41,393 nucleotides of DNA from Candidatus Fermentithermobacillaceae bacterium (GCA_012842105.1 DUTL01000294.1:1-41393), one strand, 5' to 3'; shown: positions 1 to 8,647, numbered from the stretch's first letter. Translations and numbers: made by a program. Notes: generated by a model not told the origin, from the sequence alone.

Positions 1-36
1 AGAGAACCAAAAGAAAAAAGCTCAGCAAGCATGTGA
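1..36 (+). CDS. C-terminal tail of an upstream gene (partial)
   Basis: The first reading frame is open from the window edge to a TGA at 34-36 and would encode an eleven-residue tail ending in SSASM. Its stop overlaps the GTG start of the next gene in the string GTGA. The same overlap style recurs at 1250 and 8644, which suggests a translationally coupled operon extending leftwards. The product cannot be identified from so few residues, and a chance open frame is possible. Confidence 0.4.
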   Translation, partial: REPKEKSSASM

Positions 37-1253
37 AAAACACCGCCATTGCACTGATCTTCGTATTGCTTGGCCTGGTCTTACTTTGGCCTTATCTCAG
101 ATCTGCTTTCCTCGGTGCATTTGTACAGATAGGCCGGGGAATCCCCGGAGTTCTTGATGAACGCGCGTCTGGAGAAGCTATTTTTTCCAATGGGCAAACC
201 GTGCTCACCGCACCTGCGGCAGGCGCAATCAAGTTCACAGTCAAAAACGGCGATTCAGTGCGTGTTGGCGATGTAATTGCCGAGATTGGAGATAGAGAGG
301 CTCTGTCAGCAGTCACTGAAAACCTGGCTGCCGCCCGGGCCGAATTACGACTGTATGAAGAAGAGACCGCTGATAAGTTCAAAGAACTAACCGAAATCAT
401 ACAAAAGTGCTATGAAGACGCGGTTTCCGCCTTCTATGGCATGCAAGTGGCTTTTGCTTCAGGTAACACCTTGAATTATATTGAAGAAGAAGCCGGTTTC
501 AACCATAAGGTGGGAGTGCTTTCGCAAAACCGTGCCGGGTTGATGGGACTGGAAGACCAACGATCCAAATTGGTAAGTCAAGTAGAAGTAATGCAACAGG
601 TTGCTTTGTCATCCTCTGTCAAGATCCTCGCTCCGGTTTCGGGCACATTCTGCTCCCAGATTACTGCTCTTGACGTCAAACTTTCTGCAGTTAACCTTGC
701 TGAAATGGACGCTTCACAGCTGTCGGTGCTTGCCCGTGAGCTAAAAGATGCCAGAGAAGGCCGGGTTGAAGACGGACAAGAAGTAGGCTATGGAGATATG
801 ATTGGACGAATCGTATCAGGAGAAGACGTGAAATTCTTCCTTGTAGTCAAAACCGAGCACCGTCCGGATGTTAAACCTGGGAGCAAGATCTTGCTGGAAG
901 CAAGCGGTAACATGCCGGTTTACAGCAAAATATCCGGTGTGACAGATGGTAAACCTCCCGGGTACTCTATAATCTCGGGAGAAATCGATTACATTTCGCC
1001 TGACAAGTATGTAAGGGCTTGCTACGCTTCAGTGATTACCCGCAGGGAGCAGGGTATTATCGTACCTGTCAAAAGTTTGGTTGACAAAGACGGAGAGATT
1101 GGCGTGCTCCTGGTTCAGAAAACGTATGCTATGTTCCATCCGGTCGATGTAAAAATGATAAAAGGTGATCAAGCAGTGGTACAAGGAATCAGCGAAACCA
1201 GCGAGATAGTGCTTAACGGAATGAAGTTCTTTGAAGGAAGGAGAGTTAGGTGA
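33..1253 (+). CDS. HlyD-like membrane-anchored adaptor protein
   Basis: The 406-residue product starts with one hydrophobic anchor (about residues 5-22). A lipoyl/biotinyl-like half motif follows around 55-90 (APAAGAI, then VKNGDSVRVGDVIAEIGD). A short coiled region (about 95-190) comes next, then a second lipoyl half (LAPVSGTF, about 200) and beta-barrel-like C-terminal sequence. This is the layout of HlyD/membrane-fusion proteins, which link a transporter to the cell exterior. No partner ATPase or permease lies beside it here. It is the gene before yggS, and it overlaps yggS by GTGA. From memory, HlyD-like genes occur beside yggS in some Clostridia. The GTG at 33 was chosen for its coupling to the upstream stop. 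The cargo is unknown. Confidence 0.78.
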   Translation: MKNTAIALIFVLLGLVLLWPYLRSAFLGAFVQIGRGIPGVLDERASGEAIFSNGQTVLTAPAAGAIKFTVKNGDSVRVGDVIAEIGDREALSAVTENLAAARAELRLYEEETADKFKELTEIIQKCYEDAVSAFYGMQVAFASGNTLNYIEEEAGFNHKVGVLSQNRAGLMGLEDQRSKLVSQVEVMQQVALSSSVKILAPVSGTFCSQITALDVKLSAVNLAEMDASQLSVLARELKDAREGRVEDGQEVGYGDMIGRIVSGEDVKFFLVVKTEHRPDVKPGSKILLEASGNMPVYSKISGVTDGKPPGYSIISGEIDYISPDKYVRACYASVITRREQGIIVPVKSLVDKDGEIGVLLVQKTYAMFHPVDVKMIKGDQAVVQGISETSEIVLNGMKFFEGRRVR

Positions 1254-1945
1254 TTAGAACGAACCTCAAAACGATCAAAGACAACATCAACAGAGCATGT
1301 GACAAAGCAGGGCGAGATCCGGGCTCTGTCAGGATATTGGCCGTTTCGAAGAGTTTTGATCAACGAACCATCTCTGAAGCCAGATCACTTAATATCTCCT
1401 ACTTCGGCGAAAACCGCGTTCAAGAAGCGAGAAGCAAGGCCCTGACAGGGGTTTTCCAGGGTGCAACACTTTGCCTGATTGGGCATCTTCAAACCAATAA
1501 GGCCTCACTGGCCGCCAGGATTTTTGATGAAATTCAGTCAGTGGATTCATTGAAAATAGCAAAAGTGTTGTCCAAATTTTCCTTGAAGTATCGTGACGAT
1601 GTGCTCCCCGTTTATATGCAGGTGAATGTTGCCGGAGACAACGGTAAACACGGGTGCATGCCGGACGAAGCTTACAACCTGGCCAAGGCCATTGGCGGCC
1701 TTGAAGGCCTCAGGCTGGATGGGCTCATGACGATTGCACCTTTGGCTCAAGTGCCGGAGGGCTCAAGGCAGCACTTTCGTAACTTACGGCTCCTTCGTGA
1801 CGATATGATAAATATGGGGGTTCCTGCGGACAACCTGGCCGGGCTTTCAATGGGGATGTCTTCGGATTACCTGGCCGCAATTGAGGAAGGGGCTACCGTC
1901 GTGAGGCTGGGAACAGCATTATTTGGCTCCAGGCTGTACAAGTAG
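1250..1945 (+). CDS. yggS: YggS-family pyridoxal-phosphate homeostasis protein
   Basis: This 231-residue protein has the single-domain alanine-racemase-like fold of the PLPBP/YggS/YlmE family, which binds PLP and keeps vitamin B6 and amino-acid pools balanced without a known catalytic reaction. The PLP lysine is K34 in AVSKSF. Other family marks are FGENRVQEA, IGHLQTNK and the C-terminal phosphate-binding stretch SMGMSSDY...GATVVRLGTALFG. Its GTG start overlaps the preceding stop in GTGA and has GGAAGGAGAG just upstream. In many Bacillota it is followed by sepF, yggT and ylmH, but here divIVA comes directly. Length is normal for the family. Confidence 0.95.
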   Translation: MIRTNLKTIKDNINRACDKAGRDPGSVRILAVSKSFDQRTISEARSLNISYFGENRVQEARSKALTGVFQGATLCLIGHLQTNKASLAARIFDEIQSVDSLKIAKVLSKFSLKYRDDVLPVYMQVNVAGDNGKHGCMPDEAYNLAKAIGGLEGLRLDGLMTIAPLAQVPEGSRQHFRNLRLLRDDMINMGVPADNLAGLSMGMSSDYLAAIEEGATVVRLGTALFGSRLYK

Positions 1946-2010
1946 CAGGATCTTTGATCCGGTTTGTGGAAACTCTATCATTAGAGAACATATTCACTGG
2001 AGGGGTATCT

Positions 2011-2526
2011 ATGGGACACGAAGAGACCAAGTTGACATCAATGAGAATTCCCAGATTGACGCCTCTGGATATCCATAACAAGGAATTTATAAAGTCTTTC
2101 CGTGGTTACAATGAAGATGAAGTGGATGAGTTTCTTGACCTTGTAGTGGCTGAGTTTGAAGGGTTCATACGGGAAAATGAGGAACTTCACGCAAGCATTG
2201 CAGGTTTGGAAGCCAGAATTGGGCACTACAAGGGTTTGGAAGAGACTCTCAAAAATGCCATTGTACTTGCTCAGAAAGCGGCGGATCAGATTAAGGAATC
2301 TGCCGCAAGAGAAGCGGATGTCATAATGGAGGAAGCCCGTCGCCAGGCTGATATTACCAGGGCCCAGGCAGAGGAGCTCCGCAGAAGGACCTATGAAGAT
2401 CTCGAAGTACAACGTCAAAAGGCTGTCAGGTTCAAAACTGAAATGCGCACTCTGCTTCAATCTACATTGGAGATGCTCGATGACAACATCGACAATATAG
2501 CCCGGGCCTTGGATGGGGAAGAATAG
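2011..2526 (+). CDS. divIVA: DivIVA-domain cell-division/polarity protein
   Basis: The 171-residue protein begins with the classic DivIVA N-terminal segment (LTPLDIHNKEF, then FRGYNEDEVDEFLD, about residues 15-45). Family knowledge says this segment binds curved membrane at poles and septa. A long coiled coil follows (about 45-150), rich in Glu, Ala and Arg heptads. The ATG at 2011 is preferred over an upstream in-frame codon at 1954 because GGAGGGG lies 6-7 nt before it. It sits 65 nt after yggS and is probably in the same operon. The product likely recruits division or sporulation proteins. It could equally be a GpsB-like paralogue, but the length favours DivIVA. Confidence 0.92.
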   Translation: MGHEETKLTSMRIPRLTPLDIHNKEFIKSFRGYNEDEVDEFLDLVVAEFEGFIRENEELHASIAGLEARIGHYKGLEETLKNAIVLAQKAADQIKESAAREADVIMEEARRQADITRAQAEELRRRTYEDLEVQRQKAVRFKTEMRTLLQSTLEMLDDNIDNIARALDGEE

Positions 2527-2559
2527 TCTATAGTCCCGGGTGATTGGAGATTAGAACAT

Positions 2560-3240
2560 ATGAAGATAATAGGGATTGCCGGGGGCATGGGCCCTGAAGC
2601 AACATGCGATCTGTACTTAAAGATCATAAGGAACACGCCTGCAGAAAAAGATCAAGACCACTTCCGTGTCATAATTGATTCCAATCCGAAAATTCCCGAC
2701 AGAACCGCTTACATACTTGGGCAGGGGCAAGACCCCAGGCCCTATCTTATTGAAACTGCCCGGAATGTTGAAGCCGCCGGAGCGTCGTGTATAGCTCTTC
2801 CGTGTAATACGGCCCATTACTTTCACAAGGATGTTCAGGAAGCAGTGCGAGTTCCGGTTCTCCATATGATGAACGAAGTAGCTTCCTACCTTGAAGAAAA
2901 AGTTCAGGAAGTGGGGATTTTGGCTTCAACAGGAACTCTGAGAACGGGGCTTTACGAAAAAGCCCTCTCCGGCGTGGGCATAGGTTCAATTGTGCCTGGC
3001 GCGGATGGGCAGAGTAAGGTAATGGAATCAATTTACCTTGTTAAGGCCGGCAAACTTGAGCGGGCCAGGGAAATAATACTGGAACAGGGAAGGCTGCTTG
3101 CGAAGCGTGGCGCCCACGCAGTTATCGCAGGGTGTACAGAGATTCCTTTAATACTCAAGCAGGGCGATTTAAGAGCAGAAGTCGTAGATGCAACTGAAGT
3201 ACTGGCCAAAGCGTGTGTGCGGTTTGCCTGTGAAAATTGA
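2560..3240 (+). CDS. Aspartate/glutamate racemase family protein
   Basis: The 226-residue enzyme has the pseudo-symmetric Asp/Glu racemase fold. The N-terminus carries GIAGGMGPEAT, and the two catalytic cysteines are C82 in PCNTAH and C192 in AGCTEIPL. These enzymes invert the alpha carbon of an acidic amino acid by a cofactor-independent two-base mechanism. The sequence resembles the RacD/YgeA amino-acid racemase branch more than MurI. An ATG with GGAG about 9 nt upstream marks the start. It lies between divIVA and an amidohydrolase, so an amino-acid catabolic or spore/cell-wall D-amino-acid role is possible. The true substrate cannot be told from sequence. Confidence 0.9.
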   Translation: MKIIGIAGGMGPEATCDLYLKIIRNTPAEKDQDHFRVIIDSNPKIPDRTAYILGQGQDPRPYLIETARNVEAAGASCIALPCNTAHYFHKDVQEAVRVPVLHMMNEVASYLEEKVQEVGILASTGTLRTGLYEKALSGVGIGSIVPGADGQSKVMESIYLVKAGKLERAREIILEQGRLLAKRGAHAVIAGCTEIPLILKQGDLRAEVVDATEVLAKACVRFACEN

Positions 3241-3260
3241 TAAAATGGGAGGAACACTAA

Positions 3261-4865
3261 TTGAAGGCCAGGGTGTTTACCAACGGTAATTTTTGGGTGT
3301 CGAGCCGGGACCTACGGCGGAGAGACACTTTATCTGCTTTGGACGGCAGAATCATATGTCTTGGGGATTATGATGAATGTATTCATGCATTTCCTGCAGG
3401 GATAGATCCTGAAGTAATCGACCTTGAAGGGAAAACCGTATTGCCAGGGTTCATCGATAGCCACCTTCACCTGTTGAACTTCGGGTTGACTTTACGCGAT
3501 GTAGCTCTGGCTGATGTGCGTTCAATTGCTGAACTGAAAGCAAAGGTTGAGTCAAGAGCTGCTGAGGTTTCTCAGGCTTACTGGATCATTGGACGCGGAT
3601 GGGATCAGGAAATGTTTGCTGAAAAAAGGTACCCTACCCGCAAGGACCTTGACGAGGCGTCTGGGGGCCGTCCTGTATACCTAACAAGGGCGTGCGGGCA
3701 TATTGCAGTTGCGTCGTCAAGAGCTCTTGAGATTGCAGGGGTTACCCGGAGCACTCAAGACCCTCCCGGGGGCACAATTGACCGGGATGCTTACGGAGAT
3801 CCTACAGGCATTCTCCGTGAAACCGCTCAAGGGCTTGTGCACTCGCATATTCCAGACATAGGTGCTGACATTATGGAGGATGCGCTTAAGAAAGCCATGG
3901 AACATGTTCTTTCCAAAGGCATTACTTCTGTACATACCAACGACGGCCAGGTTGGGTTTCCCGGGACCATGGACCTGTACCGGAAGGTTCACAGCCAGGG
4001 GTTCCCTTTGAGGGTATATTGGGATATGCCGTCAGGGTTCATGCCGGCTGTATTTGAAACTCCGTTGCGGACAGGAGACGGTGACGACTATTTCAGGATT
4101 GGCGCAATCAAACTTTTTGCAGATGGATCTCTTGGCGGCAGAACTGCTGCCTTGGAAGCGCCCTATTCCGACGACCCTAACAATTACGGTATTTTGATTG
4201 TGCCTGAAGACGAATTAAGGGAGCAGGTTTACCTTGCCCATACCCATGGCATGCAGGTAGCAATACATGCCATAGGAGACAGGGCTACCAAGGCCAGCCT
4301 CAGTGCAATAAGTTTCGCTCAATCCAGGCTTCCTGTAAACGATCTAAGGCACCGGATGGTTCATGTTCAAATACTGTCACCGCTGCTCATAACAGAAATG
4401 AGACGGGTAAGAGTGGTTGCCGATATTCAGCCCAAGTTTATCTCTACTGATATGAGGTGGGCCCTGGACAGAGTCGGAACTGCCAGAATGCGGTCATCGT
4501 ATTCCTGGCGAACAATGCTGAGGGCCGGCGTGCCACTTGCAGGTGGCTCCGATTGCCCGGTGGAACCTCCGGATCCGCTCTTCGGAATCTATTGTGCCAT
4601 GACCAGAAAAGACATGGAAGGAAATCCGCCTTCAGGATTCTTTCCCAATGAAAGGCTCACCCTTGATGAGGCTGTAAGGTTATTCACCATGGGCGGCGCT
4701 TACGGAGCGGGCGAAGAGCACAGGAAAGGGAGCTTAACCCCTGGAAAACTGTGCGATTTTGTGGTTTTGTCCAATGACATTGCTTCTGTGAGCCCTGAAG
4801 AGATTAAGGACTTAGAGGTAGTGCTTACCGTGGTTGGAGGAGAAGTAGCTTACAAAAAGGCCTAA
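3261..4865 (+). CDS. YtcJ-like metal-dependent amidohydrolase
   Basis: This 534-residue protein belongs to the amidohydrolase-3 (YtcJ/LAF3-like) family. The N-terminal strand GKTVLPGFID precedes the metal-binding H68-L-H70. Further ligands are probably in the middle (HAIGD, about 340; MVHVQ, about 370), and D431 lies in GGSDCPVEPPDPL. Length fits the family (about 530-550). The TTG start at 3261 has GGGAGGAA upstream. Family members hydrolyse N-acyl or formyl groups or cyclic amides, and the substrate here is unknown. Only 20 nt separate it from the racemase gene, so the two may act on one substrate route. Its last 54 bp overlap the convergent gene on the other strand. Confidence 0.9.
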   Translation: MKARVFTNGNFWVSSRDLRRRDTLSALDGRIICLGDYDECIHAFPAGIDPEVIDLEGKTVLPGFIDSHLHLLNFGLTLRDVALADVRSIAELKAKVESRAAEVSQAYWIIGRGWDQEMFAEKRYPTRKDLDEASGGRPVYLTRACGHIAVASSRALEIAGVTRSTQDPPGGTIDRDAYGDPTGILRETAQGLVHSHIPDIGADIMEDALKKAMEHVLSKGITSVHTNDGQVGFPGTMDLYRKVHSQGFPLRVYWDMPSGFMPAVFETPLRTGDGDDYFRIGAIKLFADGSLGGRTAALEAPYSDDPNNYGILIVPEDELREQVYLAHTHGMQVAIHAIGDRATKASLSAISFAQSRLPVNDLRHRMVHVQILSPLLITEMRRVRVVADIQPKFISTDMRWALDRVGTARMRSSYSWRTMLRAGVPLAGGSDCPVEPPDPLFGIYCAMTRKDMEGNPPSGFFPNERLTLDEAVRLFTMGGAYGAGEEHRKGSLTPGKLCDFVVLSNDIASVSPEEIKDLEVVLTVVGGEVAYKKA

Positions 4866-5627
4866 CGCAATGCCCACGGCAATATAAGATAAGGTTATTG
4901 CGGCAGAATACAGGGCTGCTCGTTTGGCTGCAGAGAAGAAGAATTCTTCAGGAAATATCTTGATGAGCCAATCATTTTCCGGATCAAGGCGCCATAGGTC
5001 GTTTTCGAACGTTAACAGGTGAAAATTGGTCCACCAACCTGTGAAATCAAATGCTGCGGGCAAAGCCAGCAGAACCGTGATTGCAGCGAGTATGATTCCT
5101 GCGATTTTGAGCGATTTAGCTGCGAGCAATCCTGCTGTAAGGCCAGGGTGGTTTGCTGTTTCTTTTGCCCTGTGGCTCTTCGTGTCTCCAGGCTTCCGTA
5201 TGCTGATAAGTATGGTCAGTATGGCCCCTAGAAAAACCACCCCCTGGCAAACGCGTTTCGCACAAAGCCCAAGTTGAAACAAATCGCGTACGTCCTCAAG
5301 GTGCGCGATTTCGTTTTCTCTGTAAAGGAGCCTTTGTGTTTTATCGATTGATACAATCAGTTGAGCAGTGGTTTGTTTGCGTGTGAAGTAATCAAGGAGC
5401 TTTCGGGCGGCCTGCTCGAGGTCATCAAGGGACATTCCGGCAGACCGGGGTATGTTGAGTTCAACCCATTTTGCCATGTAGAACCCCAAATCCAGGGCTA
5501 CCGCCTGGATTGAAGACAGCACGTTGAGGCCTGTAAGCCCCATTACGAGTATACCTACTACGATAGCAGTACCGATGCGTTTTGAGAGCCCCGTGGCCGA
5601 AGGTAGTGATTCCGCTCCCTTTTTCAA
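4812..5627 (-). CDS. TIGR01906-like (DUF1461) integral membrane protein
   Basis: The predicted 271-residue protein has one hydrophobic segment near the N-terminus (IGTAIVVGILVMGLTGL), a soluble extracytoplasmic-type stretch with HLEDVRDLF, and three more membrane segments, the last near the C-terminus. The membrane layout and the H-x-E-D-V region fit the TIGR01906/DUF1461 family, whose function is unknown. The TTG at 5627 is preferred over the in-frame TTG at 5651 because AAGGAGG lies 6 nt before it. It converges on the amidohydrolase with a 54-bp antisense overlap. Family membership is judged from memory of the pattern. Confidence 0.72.
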   Translation of the reverse strand: MKKGAESLPSATGLSKRIGTAIVVGILVMGLTGLNVLSSIQAVALDLGFYMAKWVELNIPRSAGMSLDDLEQAARKLLDYFTRKQTTAQLIVSIDKTQRLLYRENEIAHLEDVRDLFQLGLCAKRVCQGVVFLGAILTILISIRKPGDTKSHRAKETANHPGLTAGLLAAKSLKIAGIILAAITVLLALPAAFDFTGWWTNFHLLTFENDLWRLDPENDWLIKIFPEEFFFSAAKRAALYSAAITLSYIAVGIALGLFVSYFSSNHGKHYL

Positions 5628-5671
5628 TCCTGCCCTCCTTTCTCCGGTCAATGCTAACCCGGTTTACTGAC

Positions 5672-5683
5672 GCGGTTAACCGC
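5672..5683. promoter_or_regulatory. Palindrome GCGGTTAACCGC, possible operator
   Basis: A perfect 12-bp palindrome sits in the 235-bp space between two divergent genes (starts at 5627 and 5863). Related GGTTAA or CCGGTT strings occur nearby at about 5658-5666 and 5749-5757. This could be a binding site for a dimeric repressor controlling one or both genes. No promoter was convincingly placed, and no regulator is encoded alongside. Confidence 0.22.
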
Positions 5684-5862
5684 CCAAGCCTGCAAATCAC
5701 TGTTTTTGTTTGGTTCCCATCTCATAGGGCTTTAAGCCGGCACCTGACCGGTTAATTTTACATAGTATGCCAAGGAGGCCTCGAACCAAGATTTCAAAGG
5801 CTTCACCCTATAGTCTATAACACTCATAGGGCATTTGACAGGTATGAGGGGAGGGCAGGTCC

Positions 5863-7008
5863 TTGCAAACCAAGGGCTATATAAAACGTGTATTTCCCGG
5901 AAACAACACTCCTGATGGATTCTTCTCTTATTATGACTACATGGTGCCAAAGGATGCTAACAGGGTTTTTGTGATCAAAGGCGGCCCCGGAGTAGGCAAG
6001 TCCACGTTCATGACCGCCATAGCCAGGGATATGGTTGACAGAGGATATGACGTGGAAATCCACCATTGCTCATCAGACAACGGTTCAGTAGATGGCGTGG
6101 TATTCCCTGAAATCGGTATTGGAATACTCGACGGCACCTGGCCCCATGTAGTTGATCCCAAGGTACCCGGCGCTGTTGATGAGATTGTATGGCTGGGCGA
6201 ATTTTGGGACGAAGAATCAGTACGTGCAAGCAAAGAGGAGATTCTGCAGGCTCAAAAGGGAGCCGAGTCGGTTTTCCGGCGTGCTTACCGTTTCCTGAAG
6301 GCTGCCCAGATCATATATGAAGACTGGGAGTCAATTTACATGGAAGCCATGGATTTCGGAAAGGCCAACATCATAGCTCAAGACATAGTTGATGAAAATT
6401 TCGCACATATAGATGTATCCCTGAAACCAGGGTTTCAGCGAAAACTTTTTGCAAGCGCCATAACACCTGACGGTATGGTAAACTACCTTAATTCTATAGT
6501 GGCAGAGTGTAAGAAACGCTACGCCATATGCGGCCACCCGGGAACAGGGAAGTCAGTATTGCTCCACAAAGTGGCTCATGCTGCTCTTGAGCGGGGGTTT
6601 TTTGTGGAGACCTACTTTTGCCCGTTGCACCCTGAAAAGGTAGAGCATGTGGTAGTGCCTGAACTGGGGCTTGCCCTGACCAAATCAATCGAGCCACATA
6701 CTTATGTTCCCGGCCAGAAAGATCAAATAGTGGATATGAACAGTTGTCTTGATGACAGCATAATAGAGAGACACTATCTATATATCGTTCGTGCCCAGGA
6801 TGAATTTCTGAGGCTCTTTGATTCGGGCATCTACTATATTGGCCAGGCAAAGCAATATCATGATGCCCTTGAAAGGTTCTATGCTCCGAACATGGACTTT
6901 GGAGGAATTGAGGCGCTCCGCAAAACCATAATGGAGAGAATTCTTGCCTATGCCTGTGAGGCAGAGATAAACGGCGGTTTGGGATACGGGTACGGGTTGG
7001 GCGTATAG
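5863..7008 (+). CDS. Twin P-loop ATPase (PRK06851-like)
   Basis: The 381-residue protein carries two Walker A motifs, GGPGVGKS (40-47) and GHPGTGKS (224-231). It is therefore a tandem duplication of a P-loop NTPase domain in one chain. Each half continues with a similar pattern (DVEIHHCSSDN and VETYFCPLHPEK, each followed by VVFPE or VVVPE), supporting internal duplication. This matches the uncharacterised PRK06851 group as I recall it. The TTG start at 5863 has GGGGAGGG about 9 nt upstream. It seems to be a single gene, divergent from the membrane protein and about 100 nt ahead of the DUF5665-like gene. The role is unknown; it is soluble, with no membrane segments. Confidence 0.82.
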   Translation: MQTKGYIKRVFPGNNTPDGFFSYYDYMVPKDANRVFVIKGGPGVGKSTFMTAIARDMVDRGYDVEIHHCSSDNGSVDGVVFPEIGIGILDGTWPHVVDPKVPGAVDEIVWLGEFWDEESVRASKEEILQAQKGAESVFRRAYRFLKAAQIIYEDWESIYMEAMDFGKANIIAQDIVDENFAHIDVSLKPGFQRKLFASAITPDGMVNYLNSIVAECKKRYAICGHPGTGKSVLLHKVAHAALERGFFVETYFCPLHPEKVEHVVVPELGLALTKSIEPHTYVPGQKDQIVDMNSCLDDSIIERHYLYIVRAQDEFLRLFDSGIYYIGQAKQYHDALERFYAPNMDFGGIEALRKTIMERILAYACEAEINGGLGYGYGLGV

Positions 7009-7112
7009 AACTCTGCAATCATTGACCGCTAACCCGCTTGCATTCAACGTTTGTTCCAAGGGAAGACTAACCTTGCACATCACATAATACGAATCTATTT
7101 GAGGTATTGAAT

Positions 7113-7442
7113 GTGGAGCCAGAACGAGGTTATGCAGGTGACGCTCATCATGAGCCCAGGTTAAGAAGCCTGGAAGAAACAGTGCGCCAGATCTCAGATT
7201 CCCTGGAAAGATCCAAAATTGCTGAATATGTGGACCTTTTGAACCACCCCTGGCGCCTTATATATCTCAACCTGATAGGTGGCCTTTCCAGAGGTGTAGG
7301 GCTGGCTATTGGGTTTACGGTACTGAGTGCGCTGCTTATATATGTTCTAACCCGGAGTTTCATACTGAACCTTCCGCTTGTAGGCAACTTCCTTGGAGAG
7401 TTGGTTTGGATAATTCAGGAGTACCTGAGAGCGAAACCTTAA
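7113..7442 (+). CDS. Small DUF5665-like membrane protein
   Basis: The product of about 109 residues has an N-terminal charged helix (RSLEETVRQISDSLERSKIAEYVDLLNHPWRLIYLN). A glycine-rich hydrophobic segment follows (GLSRGVGLAIGFTVLSALLIYVL), with a second weakly hydrophobic stretch near the end. The NP/HPWRL...NL..G..RG.G pattern fits DUF5665, a small membrane family of unknown role common in Clostridia. The GTG at 7113 has GAGGT 7 nt upstream; a TTG at 7107 is the alternative but would place that site too close. The gene lies in front of the zinc-finger gene. Confidence 0.72.
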   Translation: MEPERGYAGDAHHEPRLRSLEETVRQISDSLERSKIAEYVDLLNHPWRLIYLNLIGGLSRGVGLAIGFTVLSALLIYVLTRSFILNLPLVGNFLGELVWIIQEYLRAKP

Positions 7443-7522
7443 GACCTGCGTATAACAGGCCTGGGATATGGGAAACCGGAATACCGGTTATTCACCAATA
7501 CACGACGGACAGGGTGAGCGAA

Positions 7523-8023
7523 ATGAGAAGTGGCAACGGCAATGGACAGGGCATGGATCTTGGCTTTGATGTTCGAGAGTTTGAAAACAAGTTGCATTCT
7601 GAGTTAAGGCGCCTGAACGACGGGTTTGAAGGTATCAAACAGAAGTCGTTTTCAATGAGCCAGCAAGAATCTCTTGGGATAGAGTCAGCTTATGATCAGC
7701 ATCCTGCGGACATTGGCACTGAGACTTTTGAGAGGGGCAAGGACCTTGGCCTGAAAGACGGGCTTGAAATTGGCATAGCCAGGGTTCGGGGCGCCCTTGA
7801 CCGGATTAGGCAGGGTAAATACGGCTTGTGCCTTAGCTGCAAGCAACCAATTCCTGTCGAAAGATTAAGGGCCGCACCGGAAGTTGAATTATGTGTTCCA
7901 TGCCAGGAGGAACAAGAGGTAGTGCCACGGAGCAGGCGGCCTGTGGAAGAGCTGGTGATTGAGCAGGATTTCCCTGGTGAAGGCCATGATGAAGAGCCTG
8001 GTGACGAACCTCCCCTCAACTAG
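7523..8023 (+). CDS. DksA/TraR-type C4 zinc-finger protein (YteA-like)
   Basis: The C-terminal half holds a four-cysteine zinc finger, CLSC-(17 residues)-CVPC, following the helix GLEIGIARVRGALDRIRQGKYG. This is the signature of DksA/TraR-family proteins; the Gram-positive YteA/YocK branch has an N-terminal region rather than the acidic DksA coiled-coil tip. With the ATG at 7523 the protein is 166 residues. In-frame starts at 7406 (TTG) or 7514 (GTG) are possible, but 7406 would overlap the previous gene. The tail is acidic. From family knowledge it may tune RNA polymerase or act in sporulation, but neither is shown here. Confidence 0.82.
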   Translation: MRSGNGNGQGMDLGFDVREFENKLHSELRRLNDGFEGIKQKSFSMSQQESLGIESAYDQHPADIGTETFERGKDLGLKDGLEIGIARVRGALDRIRQGKYGLCLSCKQPIPVERLRAAPEVELCVPCQEEQEVVPRSRRPVEELVIEQDFPGEGHDEEPGDEPPLN

Positions 8024-8128
8024 CAGGTTCGCATTTTTCAAAAACCAGCGGTAGGTGGGCAGATTCACCGCCGAAATACACAGGGAACCCTTGCCTCATG
8101 TGTTTTATCTTCTGTATGCTGTAATAGG

Positions 8129-8647
8129 TTGGCCGATCCCATATTGATTTCGGGGACAAATTTAGCTGTTAAAGCTTATGAAGGCAGGGCGTATACATTG
8201 GTGTTTTGGATTCCGTTTCTGGGAGTTGTGTTGCTGGATCAGTTGAGCAAATGGTACATAAGATCTAATTTTGCTCTTGGCCAGTCTTTGCCTGTTATCG
8301 GTGAATGGCTGCAAGTTGTTTACAAAGAAAATGCAGGCGCTGCTTTTGGCATCCTTGCAGGGGCAAGATGGTTATTCATCATCGCAAGCGCAGTCAGTGT
8401 GGTGTTGGCCATTTGCCTTTATCCGAAGCTAGACCCGTTTGGGAGGTTCATGGTGGCAGCGCTTGGGCTTGTTGCCGGGGGCGCCTTAGGAAATCTCATC
8501 GACAGGATAAACCAGGTGACGGTAACGGATTTCATTTATGTGAAGCATTTTCCGGCAGTGTTCAACATAGCTGATTCTGCCATAGTTGCGGGCAGTTGTA
8601 TAATGGGAATCATGCTGATTATTTATTGTTACAGGCCAGTCCAGTGA
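8129..8647 (+). CDS. lspA: Lipoprotein signal peptidase II
   Basis: LspA is the membrane aspartyl protease that removes signal peptides from prolipoproteins after diacylglyceryl attachment. The 172-residue sequence shows four transmembrane segments and all family motifs: LLDQLSKW, ENAGAAFG, GGALGNLIDR, then the catalytic aspartates D134 (VTDFI) and D149 (NIADS). The TTG start at 8129 lacks a strong ribosome site, so the start could be slightly downstream; the N-terminus is longer than usual. It is coupled to rluD through a GTGA overlap, the conserved lspA-rluD pair. Its clients probably include the lipoproteins at 10440, 11564 and 18168. Confidence 0.95.
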   Translation: MADPILISGTNLAVKAYEGRAYTLVFWIPFLGVVLLDQLSKWYIRSNFALGQSLPVIGEWLQVVYKENAGAAFGILAGARWLFIIASAVSVVLAICLYPKLDPFGRFMVAALGLVAGGALGNLIDRINQVTVTDFIYVKHFPAVFNIADSAIVAGSCIMGIMLIIYCYRPVQ

